In this document: positions 1 through 9,012 of the stretch, in pieces
Numbering within the stretch: the stretch's first letter is position 1
Layout of the letters: each line of letters begins with the position of its first letter
Origin: Streptomyces sp. MST-110588
GTDB lineage: Bacteria > Actinomycetota > Actinomycetes > Streptomycetales > Streptomycetaceae
DNA: 64,000 bases
Assembly (NCBI RefSeq): GCF_022695595.1
Contig: NZ_CP074380.1
Coordinates: 744,001 to 808,000, forward strand
Reading direction: 5' to 3'
Notes under the pieces: model-generated
Databases searched by the model: none
The model's input: only the letters and a program-made list of their open reading frames with translations
Told to the model about the DNA's origin: nothing
Program-made: the position numbers and the translations under genes

Positions 1-454
1 CGAAGTTGGAGCCGGACCGGTTGACCCCGTACCGGTCGCGTACGTAATGGACCGTCGCGGCCATGCACGCCTGGACGTCGTACGGGGTGCGGGCGGTCCC
101 CTCGTGGTGGTACCTGGCGAAGGTCGGCGGTATGCACTGGGTGGCGCCGCGCGAGCAGTTCCGGGGGTGGCCGTCGGAGACGATGGGCCCCCGCGCGTTG
201 GAGTCCGTGGTGTTCACCCGCCAGCGCGGGTCGTTGTAGGCCGATTCGCGCAGGGCGATGGTGAGCAGCGCCGGGATGCCGTACCGCGGGTCCATGCCCG
301 TGAGTTCGCAGACCCGCCAGGCGTGCTCGCCCATGGCACGTTTCCCGGAACCGCCGTCGGGGTCGTCGTACTCGACCTCGGACAGGTCGAGCGGGTCCAC
401 CCCTTGGTCGGTCCTCTCGTCGCCGGGCCGGTCGTCCGTCGTGTCACCGATCAC
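1..454 (-). CDS. Lytic transglycosylase-like (SLT-type) protein, 3' end cut by window edge
   Basis: The reverse strand reads as one open frame from a GTG at 454 to the left edge, so only about the first 151 residues are visible. The middle segment (ARGPIVSDGHPRNCSRGATQ, then CIPPTFARYH) and the following YVRDRYG resemble the substrate-groove part of SLT-fold transglycosylases and related phage-tail or resuscitation-type muralytic domains. In those families a Gly-rich stretch precedes a conserved Gln and the Y-x-x-x-R-Y-G motif. The N-terminal 40 residues are acidic and polar with no signal peptide, so export would need another route or an upstream start. A G-rich run lies 8-12 bases before the GTG. 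Family assignment is by motif memory only; the exact activity is unproven. Confidence 0.55.
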   Translation of the reverse strand, partial: MIGDTTDDRPGDERTDQGVDPLDLSEVEYDDPDGGSGKRAMGEHAWRVCELTGMDPRYGIPALLTIALRESAYNDPRWRVNTTDSNARGPIVSDGHPRNCSRGATQCIPPTFARYHHEGTARTPYDVQACMAATVHYVRDRYGVNRSGSNF

Positions 455-660
455 GTTCTTGTCCCCCGCTGCCCCCGATGCTGTCCCCAGTCTGCCCGAC
501 GAGCGGCACCCCGAACCGCACGGGCGTACGGGATGTACGGGCCCATGGCGCACTCGGCACCGGGAGGGCGCGTATGTGATCGCGGGGCGCGTACGCGACC
601 GGGAGGGCGTACGGCCCCGTAGGAAGCCGGTCCCGGCTCAGCCGCGCCGGCCCGGGGAGT

Positions 661-1338
661 TCAGGCCAGCGGGCTCCGGTCGAGGTTGGCCAGCAGATCC
701 GCCGGGTCCTGGTAGACCGCGGCGGCGCCGGCCTCCTCCAGGTCGGCGCGGGGGATGCCGCCGGACAGGAGGGCAACGCGCTGGACCCCGGCCCGCGCGG
801 CGGCTTTCATGTCCCACACCGTGTCACCGACGAAGACGGCGCAGGAGGCGGGCACCTGGGCCAGTTCGAGCGCCCGCTCCACCGGGTCGGGTGCCGGCTT
901 GCCCTGGGCGACGTCATCGGAGCTGGCGGTCCCCGCGATGACGTCGTCGGCGTCGATGGCCCGCCGCAGCGCGGCGAGTTCGGACCCGTCGGCGGAGGTG
1001 GCCAGGACGATGCGCAGGCCGCGGTCGGCCAGTGCGCGCAGCAGGTCACCGGCGGCTTCCAGGGCGGGCAGCCGGTCGAAACAGGTGGCGTACAGGGCCT
1101 TGTGCGCGGAACTGATCGACCCGTCCTGGCCGGGGTCGCGGTCCGCGCCGAGTACGTGCTCGATGAGGTCCTCGGAGCCCAGGCCGATCGCCCGATGGAC
1201 GGCGCGCATCGGCACGTGGTGGCCCGCCTGGCGGAACGCCTCCCACCACGCCACGGTGTGCAGGTAGTTGGTGTCGACCAGGGTCCCGTCCACGTCGAAC
1301 AGGGCCGCCCGGTGCGCGGCGCCCGAAGTGTCCGCCAT
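661..1338 (-). CDS. HAD-family hydrolase (phosphoglycolate phosphatase/beta-phosphoglucomutase-like)
   Basis: About 225 residues. All four HAD motifs are visible: DVDGTLVD near the N-terminus (nucleophile Asp and acid/base Asp), the Ser of VLATSADGSE, the Lys of KPAPDP, and VFVGDTVWDMKAA. A helical cap lies between motifs I and II (residues about 20-90). The expected reaction is phosphate-ester hydrolysis of a small metabolite in the cytoplasm; substrate cannot be read from sequence. ATG 1338 is preferred. GTG codons at 1347 and 1350 are in frame and a purine-rich AGAGAG run precedes them, so the start is uncertain by four residues. It is co-directional with the flavin reductase upstream. Confidence 0.85.
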   Translation of the reverse strand: MADTSGAAHRAALFDVDGTLVDTNYLHTVAWWEAFRQAGHHVPMRAVHRAIGLGSEDLIEHVLGADRDPGQDGSISSAHKALYATCFDRLPALEAAGDLLRALADRGLRIVLATSADGSELAALRRAIDADDVIAGTASSDDVAQGKPAPDPVERALELAQVPASCAVFVGDTVWDMKAAARAGVQRVALLSGGIPRADLEEAGAAAVYQDPADLLANLDRSPLA

Positions 1339-1419
1339 GTCTGTCACCACTCTCTCTTCTTCCGTGCGCCGCTCGTCCCTCGTTCCGCGCGGGCCCCTGG
1401 TCCGCGCGCCCCTCGGCCG

Positions 1420-2040
1420 TCAGGAGGACGACGGCGGATAGGGTCCGCTCTTCAACAGGCGTGCCAGGTGCGCCGTGTTGACGGCGAGGGTGCGGGTGGT
1501 CTTGGCGACCGCGCTCGGGGTCGCGTCCAGGTCCTGGTAGTCCGTGCCCTGCTGGGCCTCCCCGACCCAGTACGTGACGGCGCCGGGGGCGAGCGAGAAG
1601 CCGACATCGTTGAGCCCCTGGAAGAGGTCGGCGGAGACCTTGTGGGCGCCGTCCTCGTTGCCCACCACCGCCACGGCGGCGGCCTTCCCGTACGTCAGCA
1701 GCCGCCCCTCGTCGTCCGTCTCGGACAGTTCCGCGTCCAGGCGCTCAAGGACGCGCTGGGCGACGCTGGAGGGATGGCCCAGCCAGATGGGGGTCGCCAG
1801 GAGGAGGATGTCGGCGGCCTGGATCTTCTCCCGCAGGGCCGGCCAGGCGTCCCCCTCACCCATGTCGATCTGGACGCCGGGCCGGACGTCGTGGTCGGCG
1901 ACGCGGACGGTCTCGCCGTGGATGTCGAGGTCGGCGAAGGCCGCCATGACCTGTCTGGCCAGAAGGGCGCTGCTGGACGGGGACGGCGAAGGCCGGAGCG
2001 TACATACAAGGGCGATTGCGGACAAATTAGTGGCACTCAT
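1420..2040 (-). CDS. NAD(P)H-dependent flavin oxidoreductase (flavodoxin-like fold)
   Basis: 206 residues. The motif TPIWLGHPSSVAQRVLERLD, about 80 residues in, is the FMN-phosphate and ring-contacting segment of the NADPH-dependent FMN reductase/WrbA-like superfamily. Ahead of it lie the beta1-loop (ALVCTLRPSPSPSSS) and a conserved DILLLATP strand. A YWVGEAQQG segment near the C-terminus resembles the family's typical 'W-V-G-E-A' tail. A soluble cytoplasmic quinone or flavin reductase is expected. ATG 2040 is the likely start. An in-frame ATG at 2073 would add eleven basic residues. The adjacent zinc alcohol dehydrogenase upstream on the same strand suggests a small redox or detoxification group. 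Confidence 0.82.
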   Translation of the reverse strand: MSATNLSAIALVCTLRPSPSPSSSALLARQVMAAFADLDIHGETVRVADHDVRPGVQIDMGEGDAWPALREKIQAADILLLATPIWLGHPSSVAQRVLERLDAELSETDDEGRLLTYGKAAAVAVVGNEDGAHKVSADLFQGLNDVGFSLAPGAVTYWVGEAQQGTDYQDLDATPSAVAKTTRTLAVNTAHLARLLKSGPYPPSSS

Positions 2041-2183
2041 ACGGGCACGGATACCCCGGCGGCCGTCGCCCATGCCGTACGCCCCTGCGGCACCACCCGA
2101 GCGGCGGCCCGCCGTCACACACCGGCGCCCCGTCGGCACACCGCCGGCGCCCCGGCCTCGCACCAGCCTCGCACCGGCAGGGC

Positions 2184-3368
2184 CTACGGCTTCAGCAACG
2201 TCTTGATCATGCCGTCCTCCTTGGCCTGGAACGTCTTGTACGCCTGCGGCCCGTCCTCCAGCGGCAGGGTGTGGGTCGCGAAGCCCTCCACCCCGAGCGG
2301 GTCCGCGTCGTCGAGCAGCGGCAGGATGTCCTCGACCCAGCGCCACACGTTGGCCTGGCCCATCCGCAACTGGATCTGTTTGTCGAACATCGTCAGCAGC
2401 GGCATCGGGTCCACCGCGCCGCCGTAGACCCCCACCACGGAGACCGTGCCGCCGCGCCGTACGGCGTCGATCGCGGTGTGCAGGGCCGCCATGCGGTCCA
2501 GGCCCGACCGCTCCATCAGCTTCTCCGCCAGCGCGTCCGGCAGCAGCCCGACGAACTGCTGGGCGGCCTTGGCGACGGGCGCGCCGTGCGCCTCCATGCC
2601 GACCGCGTCGATGACGGCGTCCGTGCCCCGGCCCTCGGTCAGCTCGCGGACCGCCTCGCCCACGTCCTTGCCGTGTTCGCGCAGGTCCAGGACGTGTACG
2701 CCACGCCGTCGGGCCCTGGCCAGCCGTTCGGGCACCAGGTCCACGCCGATGACCCGGCTCGCGCCCTGGTGCAGGGCGACGCGGGCGGCCATGTCACCGA
2801 TGGGGCCCAGGCCCAGTACGGTGACGCTGCCGCCGGGCGGGATCTGTGCGTAGGCGACGGCCTGCCAGGCGGTGGGCAGAACGTCGGAGAGGTAGATGAA
2901 CCGCTCGTCGGGCGGGCCGTGCGGCACCTTGACCGGCAGCGTGTTGCCGAACGGCACACGCAGGAACTCGGCCTGGCCGCCGGGCACCTGCCCGTACAGC
3001 TTGGTGTAGCCGAAGAGCGAGGCGCCGGTGCCGCGCTCGCGTACCTGGGTGGTCTCGCACTGCGAGTGCAGCCCCTGCCCGCACATCCAGCACGTGCCGC
3101 ACGAGACGTTGAACGGGATCACGACCCGGTCACCGGGGGCCACGGCGGTGACCTCGCTGCCGGCCTCCTCGACGATGCCCATCGGCTCGTGGCCGAGGAT
3201 GTCGCCTGGATCGAGGTAGGGCCCCAGCACTTCGTAGAGGTGCAGGTCGGAGCCGCAGATTCCGGTGGAGGTGATGCGTACGATGACGTCCGTCGGCTCC
3301 GTGATCCTGGGGTCGGGCACCGTCTCGACGCGTACATCCCGCTTGCCGTGCCAGGTCAGGGCCCTCAT
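2184..3368 (-). CDS. Zinc-dependent alcohol dehydrogenase (MDR superfamily)
   Basis: 394 residues, the usual MDR length. Evidence includes the catalytic-zinc Cys in the GICGSDLH segment (about residues 37-44), the GHEPMGIVEEAG zinc-ADH signature, the structural-zinc cysteine cluster CGTCWMCGQGLHSQC, and a Rossmann nucleotide-binding loop GLGPIGDMAARVA followed by an acidic strand end (VIGVDLVPERL). The acid at the end of beta2 favours NAD over NADP. It resembles the formaldehyde/glutathione-independent or threonine-dehydrogenase-like subgroup with an inserted helical region around residues 250-280. The start ATG at 3368 is the first residue of a standard N-terminus (MRALTWHGKRDVRVE). Substrate is unknown. 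Confidence 0.92.
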   Translation of the reverse strand: MRALTWHGKRDVRVETVPDPRITEPTDVIVRITSTGICGSDLHLYEVLGPYLDPGDILGHEPMGIVEEAGSEVTAVAPGDRVVIPFNVSCGTCWMCGQGLHSQCETTQVRERGTGASLFGYTKLYGQVPGGQAEFLRVPFGNTLPVKVPHGPPDERFIYLSDVLPTAWQAVAYAQIPPGGSVTVLGLGPIGDMAARVALHQGASRVIGVDLVPERLARARRRGVHVLDLREHGKDVGEAVRELTEGRGTDAVIDAVGMEAHGAPVAKAAQQFVGLLPDALAEKLMERSGLDRMAALHTAIDAVRRGGTVSVVGVYGGAVDPMPLLTMFDKQIQLRMGQANVWRWVEDILPLLDDADPLGVEGFATHTLPLEDGPQAYKTFQAKEDGMIKTLLKP

Positions 3369-3581
3369 ACCGCTCTCCTTCGCGATGTGCTGCCGACGTG
3401 CTGTGGTGCCGGCGTACTGCCGTGCTGCCGTGCTGTGGGTGCCTCCGGGTGCCCGGCGCCGCGGCCGGTCAAACGGACGCCGCCGCGCCTGGGGCCGACG
3501 GGGACGGCTCCGGCAGGCGCGGCGCGTATTCGGGGGCGCAGGCTCAAGGTCTACGAGCTGCTCCGAGGGCAGGTCCCCGGC

Positions 3582-3998
3582 TCAGTCCGAGGAGAGGGCT
3601 TCGAGGAGCTGACCGACCTTGGGGTCCGGCAGCGCCCTGGCGACATCGGCCTGGGCGACCATGCCGACCAGGTCGTGGCCGTCGATGACCGGCAGCCGCC
3701 GGACCTTGTGGTGGATCATGGTGGAGAGGATCTCTTCCGCGCCGTCGTCGGCCCCGATGGTCACGGCCTCGCCCTGGGCCAGCTCACCGGCCTTGACCTG
3801 CGAGGGGTCCTTGCCCTTGCCCAGCACCTTGACCACGATGTCACGGTCGGTGAGAACGCCCTTGAGCCGGTTGTCGGTGCCGCAGATCGGCAGCGCCCCG
3901 ACCCCGAGTTCGGTCATCCTGCGGGCCGCTTCCTGCACGGTGTCCTCCGCGCCGATACACTCGGCGGACGGAGTCATGATCTCGCGCGCGGTCGTCAT
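3582..3998 (-). CDS. Tandem CBS-domain protein
   Basis: 138 residues made of two CBS motifs: REIMTPSAECIGAEDTVQEA...LPICGTDNRLKGVLTDRDIV and VTIGADDGAEEILSTMIHHKVRRLPVIDGHDLVGMVAQADV. Stand-alone CBS pairs bind adenine nucleotides and sense energy state. In actinobacteria such proteins often sit beside stress genes, as here next to catalase and an alcohol dehydrogenase. The start ATG 3998 is preceded by AGGAAAGG at good spacing, which decides it over the longer open frame upstream. No catalytic domain is attached. Confidence 0.88.
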   Translation of the reverse strand: MTTAREIMTPSAECIGAEDTVQEAARRMTELGVGALPICGTDNRLKGVLTDRDIVVKVLGKGKDPSQVKAGELAQGEAVTIGADDGAEEILSTMIHHKVRRLPVIDGHDLVGMVAQADVARALPDPKVGQLLEALSSD

Positions 3999-4041
3999 GA
4001 TTCGGCCTTTCCTGTAGTGGGTGTTGTGCGTGCTGTGTGGC

Positions 4042-6140
4042 TCAGATGCGGAGCACCGGCCGGTCCCAGTGGCGGTGCGCCGCGACGGCGTCCGCGAAGG
4101 CCCGTGAGAAGTCCTCGCCGACCGCCCCGGCCCCGCCCGCCCGGTCGGTGACCACACCCGCGTGCGCGAACGCGCCACCGCCTTCACCGGCCACCGGTAC
4201 ATCGGCCGGCAGCAGCGCGGAGAGCAGCTCCACGCTCGTGCCCAGCGCGCCGATCGCCTTGCCGTGCCGGTAGGCGTCCCGTACGAACCGCCGGGCGGTG
4301 TCGTCGGCGAGCGGATCGCCGGAGTCCAGCCCCCCGGCCGGCAGCAGGACCGCGTCGTAGAGCACGGAGGCGACCGTGGGCAGCGCCCGGTCCACGGCGA
4401 AGTCCCGGCCGTCCGCGCCGGTGACCGTGCCGTCCTTGGGGGCGATCATCTCCACGACGGCGCCCTGGCCGGCGAGCGCGTCACGTACGGCCGCGGCCTG
4501 GCCCGAGTCCACGCCGTCGGAGACGAGCACCGCGATCTGACGGGTGGCGATCGACCCGTCGCCCTTGTTGTTCTCCAGGCTGAGCGCGGGCGAGGGGGTG
4601 GGGCGCGGTGTCTCCCGGCGCGGCGGCTCGGGGACGCCGACGCCCTGGGCCACCGCCACGGCCAGGTCGTGATCCACCAGCGCGAGCTGCTGGACCGTAC
4701 GGGCCCGGACCTCCTTGACGCCGACCTTGCCCAGCTCGAAGCGGAAGGCGTCGACGATGTGCTGCTGCTCCCAGGCGGACATGCTGTGCCAGAACATGGC
4801 GGTCTGGTTGTAGTGGTCGTCGAAGCTCGGGCTGCGGCGGCGGATCTTGTGTCCGTCCACGCGCTCGGTCAGGTGCCGGAAGGCCGGGTCGTCGGGGTCG
4901 GCGAGCGCCGGGCAGCCACCGCCGAGCGAGTTGGGGGTGTAGTTGGTGCCGCGGTGGATCTGGTTCTGGTGGTAGCCGTCGCGCTGGTTGTTGCGTACGG
5001 GGACCACCGGCCGGTTCACCGGGATCTGGGCGAAGTTGGGGCCGCCCAGGCGGATGAGCTGGGTGTCGAGGTAGGAGAAGTTACGGGCCTGGAGCAGCGG
5101 GTCGTTGGTGAAGTCGATGCCCGGGACGACGTTGGCCGTGTGGAAGGCGACCTGCTCGGTCTCCGCGAAGAAGTTGTCGGGGTTGCGGTTGAGCACCATG
5201 CGGCCGATGGGCCGTACCGGTACCTGCTCCTCGGGGATGATCTTCGTGGGGTCCAGCAGGTCGAAGTCGAAGGAGTGCTCGTCCTCCTCCGCGACCAGTT
5301 GGACGCCCAGCTCCCACTCGGGGTAGGCGCCGGCTTCGATGGTGTCCCACAGGTCCCGGCGGTTGAAGTCGGGGTCGCGGCCCTGGGTCTCCTGCGCCTC
5401 GTCCCACACCAGCGAGTGGACGCCGAGCTTGGGCTTCCAGTGGAACTTCACGAACGTCCCCGGCCCTGCGCGTTGACGAACCGGAAGGTGTGCACGCCGA
5501 AGCCCTGCATCATCCGGTAGCTGCGCGGGATGGCCCGGTCGGACATCAGCCACATGATCGTGTGGAGGGTCTCGGGCTGGAGGGAGACGAAGTCCCACAG
5601 GGTGTCGTGGGCGGAGGCGCCGGTGGGGATGTCGTTGTGCGGTTCGGGCTTGACCGCGTGCACGAAGTCGGGGAACTTGATGCCGTCCTGGATGAAGAAG
5701 ACGGGGAAGTTGTTGCCGACCAGGTCGTAGTTGCCTTCGGTCGTGTAGAACTTCGTCGCGAAGCCGCGTACGTCACGCACCGTGTCGGCGGAGCCGCGCG
5801 GCCCCTGGACGGTGGAGAACCGCACGAAGACCGGCGTCCTGACGGAAGGGTCCTGGAGGAAGGCCGCGCGGGTGAACTCCGCGCACGACTCGTACGGCTG
5901 GAAGTACCCGTACGCGCCCGCGCCGCGGGCGTGCACCACCCGCTCGGGAATCCGCTCGTGGTCGAAACGGGTGACCTTCTCCCGGAAGTGGAAGTCCTCC
6001 ATCAGCGTGGGGCCGCGTTCACCGGCCTGGAGGGAGTCGTCGGTGTGGTCGACGGTGACACCCTGATCGGTGGTGAGCGGTCCCTGGGACGGGTCCGCGG
6101 CACGGAAAAGGTCGCGCTGTTCCTGTTTCGGGTCAGCCAT
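4042..6140 (-). CDS. katE: Large-subunit (HPII/KatE-type) haem catalase with C-terminal DJ-1/PfpI-like domain; interrupted by a one-base frameshift
   Basis: Reading 6140 to about 5460 gives the catalase N-terminal half, with [14 protein letters not shown] (catalytic His) and [16 protein letters not shown]. Reading resumes in another frame at [19 protein letters not shown], includes the haem-ligand signature RNFSYLDTQ, and ends with a glutamine-amidotransferase-like domain ([12 protein letters not shown]...). The break lies at the CCCC run 5458-5461. One extra G on the coding strand joins ...VNAQGRG to TFVKFHW exactly as in catalases, giving 699 residues. Start ATG 6140 has GAGGAAC before it. 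Decomposes hydrogen peroxide in the cytoplasm. As printed, the gene would yield only a truncated product, but sequencing error is the likelier explanation. Confidence 0.88.
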
Positions 6141-6563
6141 CAGTTCCTCGTTTCCTTCGCGCAATCACAGTAGGTCGTCCAGGTCACTGATGATCGGAAT
6201 GCGCGGCCATTAGGGGATACGGTCCGGGGCCGGCGGCCGACGCCGAGTGACTGATACCGGACGACCGATGGCGAATGACGGCCGATGGCGAATGACCGTC
6301 CCGGCGGTCCGAACGGCCTCCGTCCGGCCGGTGACAACGCCAACCGATCCGCTGAATTCAGCCATCATTCAACCAACGCCATTCCTCGCCCGGCGTCTTT
6401 GCCCGGCGCTTTGCCCGGGGGCCGCGCCCGGCTTCCTCGCCTTCCTTGCCGACAGCCCGTACCGCAGGGCCGGGTAACCGTCCCGCCCGGAAAGGAAACG
6501 CCGCTTTCACGCCGATCCCCGCGGACGGCGTGCCGGGCCGGGCGGACGGTGACCGGGCGAGGA
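6141..6563. other. Intergenic region upstream of catalase with a short direct repeat
   Basis: No credible gene on either strand. A 15-base direct repeat, CCGATGGCGAATGAC, occurs at 6265-6279 and 6282-6296, about 125 bases upstream of the catalase start; it could be a regulator binding site. The remainder (6390-6480) is low-complexity GCCCGG-rich sequence. No convincing FurA/CatR-type palindrome was found. Confidence 0.4.
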
Positions 6564-6845
6564 TCAGTTCCGGGCCGCGGAGGCGGAACCGTCGCTGCTC
6601 CGGAGGGCGGTGGCCTCCTTGTCCTGGAGCAGGGAGTCATCGGTGACCCGTGCGCCGGGAAGCCGGTAACGGGCCGCTATCAGGGCCGCGTCCACGTCAC
6701 GGGTACCGGTGGAGACGCACAAGGTGTACGCGATGTCGTCCAGGCGCTGCCGCAATGCGGGGCTGCCGTCGGACGCCTGCAGGATTTGCAGGGTCTCGTA
6801 CTGTTCCACGAGGTTCCGCAGCACAACGGGGTGAGCCATCAGCAC
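6564..6845 (-). CDS. DUF5133-family protein
   Basis: 93 residues beginning MLMAHPVVLRNLVEQYE, with the core DIAYTLCVSTGTRDVDAALIAARYRLPGA. This matches the small Streptomyces family DUF5133 as I remember it. Function is unknown; members frequently lie near sigma factors or ANTAR/STAS regulators. The GTG at 6845 is chosen because AAAGGAG sits six bases before it, whereas the ATG two codons later is too distant. Predicted soluble and helical in the N-terminal half. It is separated by about 390 bases from the divergently transcribed sigma factor. Confidence 0.75.
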   Translation of the reverse strand: MLMAHPVVLRNLVEQYETLQILQASDGSPALRQRLDDIAYTLCVSTGTRDVDAALIAARYRLPGARVTDDSLLQDKEATALRSSDGSASAARN

Positions 6846-7237
6846 GGCCAGCTCCTTTTGTTCGTACGAGATGGGGTGCGGACCGGAAGGTGGGTGTCCG
6901 GATCGACGCAGTGGGGCGCCTACCCGGCCGTAGCACGACCATGCTCACGGGATGCGGCGGGCACGTCGGCCTGCGGTTTTCCCTCGGGCCCCCACAGCCC
7001 CGGCGCTCCCGGGATGCCAAGTCGGGCGAAGATCCTTACGCTGGTCGGGGGAGTTCCGACCGGCGCTCCTCAGTGCCCGGGCAGCCGACGGCCGTACGTA
7101 TGAGGCCGCGTGCCCCATGACGCGCCTGATGCGCCCCGGAAGGCCGCGCACAGTCGCAGACAACGGCTCTGCCGTACCGCAATGGCTCTCGCGTTGACGC
7201 AACCGCAATCTGCGCCCGTTGGGAGAGTGAGAACCTC
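6846..7237. other. Divergent intergenic region between DUF5133 gene and sigma factor gene
   Basis: 392 bases without a credible gene. It should hold both promoters. A TTGACG hexamer lies at about 7193, but no good -10 partner was found and no clear GTTT...GGGTA (SigB-type) box was seen. GGGAGAG about 11 bases before 7238 serves as the sigma-gene ribosome-binding site. Confidence 0.35.
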
Positions 7238-8065
7238 ATGAGCAGTACCGATGCTCCGGCCCGCACCCGCCGTGGCGACTTCTTCGACACCCCGGACACC
7301 GCCGCCGCATTCGCGCGGCTGGCGGCACTGCCCGAAGGCGAGGAGAAGCGGCGGCTGTGCGAGGAACTCGTCCGGGCCTGGCTGCCGATGGCGAAACGGC
7401 TGGCTCTGCGATTCCGTGACCGCGGCGAGAACGTGGAAGACCTCAAACAGGTGGCGGCCCTCGGTCTGGTCAAGGCCGTCAACGGGTACGACCCGAAGCG
7501 GGGCGGCGCCTTCGAGAGTTATGCGGTGCCCACGATAATCGGCGAGATAAAGCGCCACTTCCGTGACTGCACCTGGGGGGTGCACGTGCCCCGCCGCGTC
7601 CAGGAACTGCGGAACAAGGTCCGTACGGCCGTGCGGGAACTGTCCGTCACCGCGGATGACCGCTCCCCTTCCGTGGCGATGATCGCCGCCCGGGCCCGCC
7701 TTTCCGAGGACGATGTCCTCCTGGGCCTGGAGGCCCTGGAAAGTTACCGTTCGCTGTCCCTGGACGCCGAACGGCCGGGCGCGGACGACGGATTCACCCT
7801 CCAGGACACACTGGGTTACACCGAGGCCGAATACGAGCTGGTCACCGACCGTGAAGCGGTGAAATCCCATGTGCGGCGGCTGCCCGACCGGGAGCGCCGC
7901 ATCCTGTACCTGCGGTATTTCTGTGATATGACGCAGAGCCGCATAGGCGCGGAACTCGGCCTCTCCCAGATGCATGTGTGCCGCCTCATCCGGCGCACCT
8001 GCGAGCACGTCCGTGAGCAGGTCGACGCGCCGGGCACCGCGCCCGAATCGCCGGCCGCGGCCTGA
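7238..8065 (+). CDS. SigB/SigF/SigG-family RNA polymerase sigma factor
   Basis: 275 residues. Region 2 (about 45-120) shows LVRAWLPMAKRLALRFRDRGENVEDLKQVAALGLVKAV with DPKRGGAFESYAVPTIIGEIKRHFRD. Region 3 follows (VPRRVQELRNKVRTAVREL). Region 4 near the C-terminus carries LPDRERRILYLRYFCDMTQSRIGAELGLSQMHVCRLIRR, a helix-turn-helix for -35 recognition. This is the stress/development sigma group that is usually controlled by anti-sigma RsbW-type kinases and STAS antagonists. None is adjacent, although a STAS protein lies at 35 kb. It probably directs a stress or developmental regulon. ATG 7238 has GGGAGAG upstream. Confidence 0.95.
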   Translation: MSSTDAPARTRRGDFFDTPDTAAAFARLAALPEGEEKRRLCEELVRAWLPMAKRLALRFRDRGENVEDLKQVAALGLVKAVNGYDPKRGGAFESYAVPTIIGEIKRHFRDCTWGVHVPRRVQELRNKVRTAVRELSVTADDRSPSVAMIAARARLSEDDVLLGLEALESYRSLSLDAERPGADDGFTLQDTLGYTEAEYELVTDREAVKSHVRRLPDRERRILYLRYFCDMTQSRIGAELGLSQMHVCRLIRRTCEHVREQVDAPGTAPESPAAA

Positions 8066-8201
8066 GGGCGACAAGCGCGAAGAAGCGGGGAAAAGGAAGC
8101 GAGCCCGCCCGTCGCCCCCTTGCCTGACGGCTGTGTCCGTACGGCCGGGTCCGTACGGCCCGACTGGCAGCCACGCACCCGATGCCGTAGAAGGGTCTTC
8201 C

Positions 8202-8996
8202 ATGGTCGACAAGCAGATGGCATGCATTCCCGGCGCACCGTCGTGGGTCTCCCTCATGACGGGCGACCTGGACACGGCGATGGAATTCTACGGATCGCTC
8301 CTCGGGTGGGAATTCCGGAGCGGGCCGGAGCGGTGGGGGCCGTACGTACGCGCCACCGCCTCGGGCACCCCCGTCGCGGGGCTGAGCGCCTCCGCCCACC
8401 ACACCGAACTGCCCGTCTCCTGGACGATGTACTTCGGGACCGAGGACGCGGACGCCACCGCCGCCGGGCTGCGCGAGCGCGGCGGTACGGTCGCCGTCGG
8501 CCCGCTGAACTTCGACGCCGGGCGCCTGGCGCTGGCCGCCGACCCGGCCGGGGCGCGGTTCGGGCTGTGGGAGTGCCGCAACCCCGGCGCGCACGGGTAT
8601 GCGCGGCCCCAGGTGGACGGCGCGCCGACCTGGGTGGAGCTGCGGACCCGTGACGCGTTCGAGGCCGCGCGCTTCTACGGCGGGATGTTCTGCTGGGACG
8701 AGCAGCCCGAGGAGCGCTACGCGGTGCGCTGGGAGGACGACCGGGTGGTGCTGCGGGTCGCCGGGCGGGACGCGGTGGGCCTGTACGGCGGCGCGGTGGA
8801 GGCGGCGGCCGACCCGCAGATCCGCCCGCGCTGGAACGTTCACTTCCAGGTGCCGGACGCGCAGGCGGCGGTGGAGACCACCCGGAAGCTGGGCGGGACG
8901 GTCGTCTCCGGTCCGGCCGGCACCGCCCACGGCCAGGTCGCCGAGCTGCGCGACCCGCAGGGCGCCCTCTTCCACGTGATCGCCCCCGGCGGCTGA
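8202..8996 (+). CDS. VOC (glyoxalase/bleomycin-resistance fold) family protein, two tandem modules
   Basis: 264 residues containing two VOC modules. The first starts GAPSWVSLMTGDLDTAMEFYGSLLGWEF (about 9-125). The second starts GAPTWVELRTRDAFEAARFYGGMFCWD (about 140-260) and ends DPQGALFHVIAPGG. The repeated bababb pattern is typical of tandem VOC proteins annotated as hydroxylase-associated or glyoxalase-like in Streptomyces. Whether metal ligands are kept in both halves cannot be settled by eye. The start ATG 8202 follows GAAGGGTCTTCC and lies 136 bases after the sigma factor stop. It may be co-transcribed with it, but a separate promoter is possible. Confidence 0.85.
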   Translation: MVDKQMACIPGAPSWVSLMTGDLDTAMEFYGSLLGWEFRSGPERWGPYVRATASGTPVAGLSASAHHTELPVSWTMYFGTEDADATAAGLRERGGTVAVGPLNFDAGRLALAADPAGARFGLWECRNPGAHGYARPQVDGAPTWVELRTRDAFEAARFYGGMFCWDEQPEERYAVRWEDDRVVLRVAGRDAVGLYGGAVEAAADPQIRPRWNVHFQVPDAQAAVETTRKLGGTVVSGPAGTAHGQVAELRDPQGALFHVIAPGG

Positions 8997-9012
8997 CGCC
9001 GGCCGGATCGCT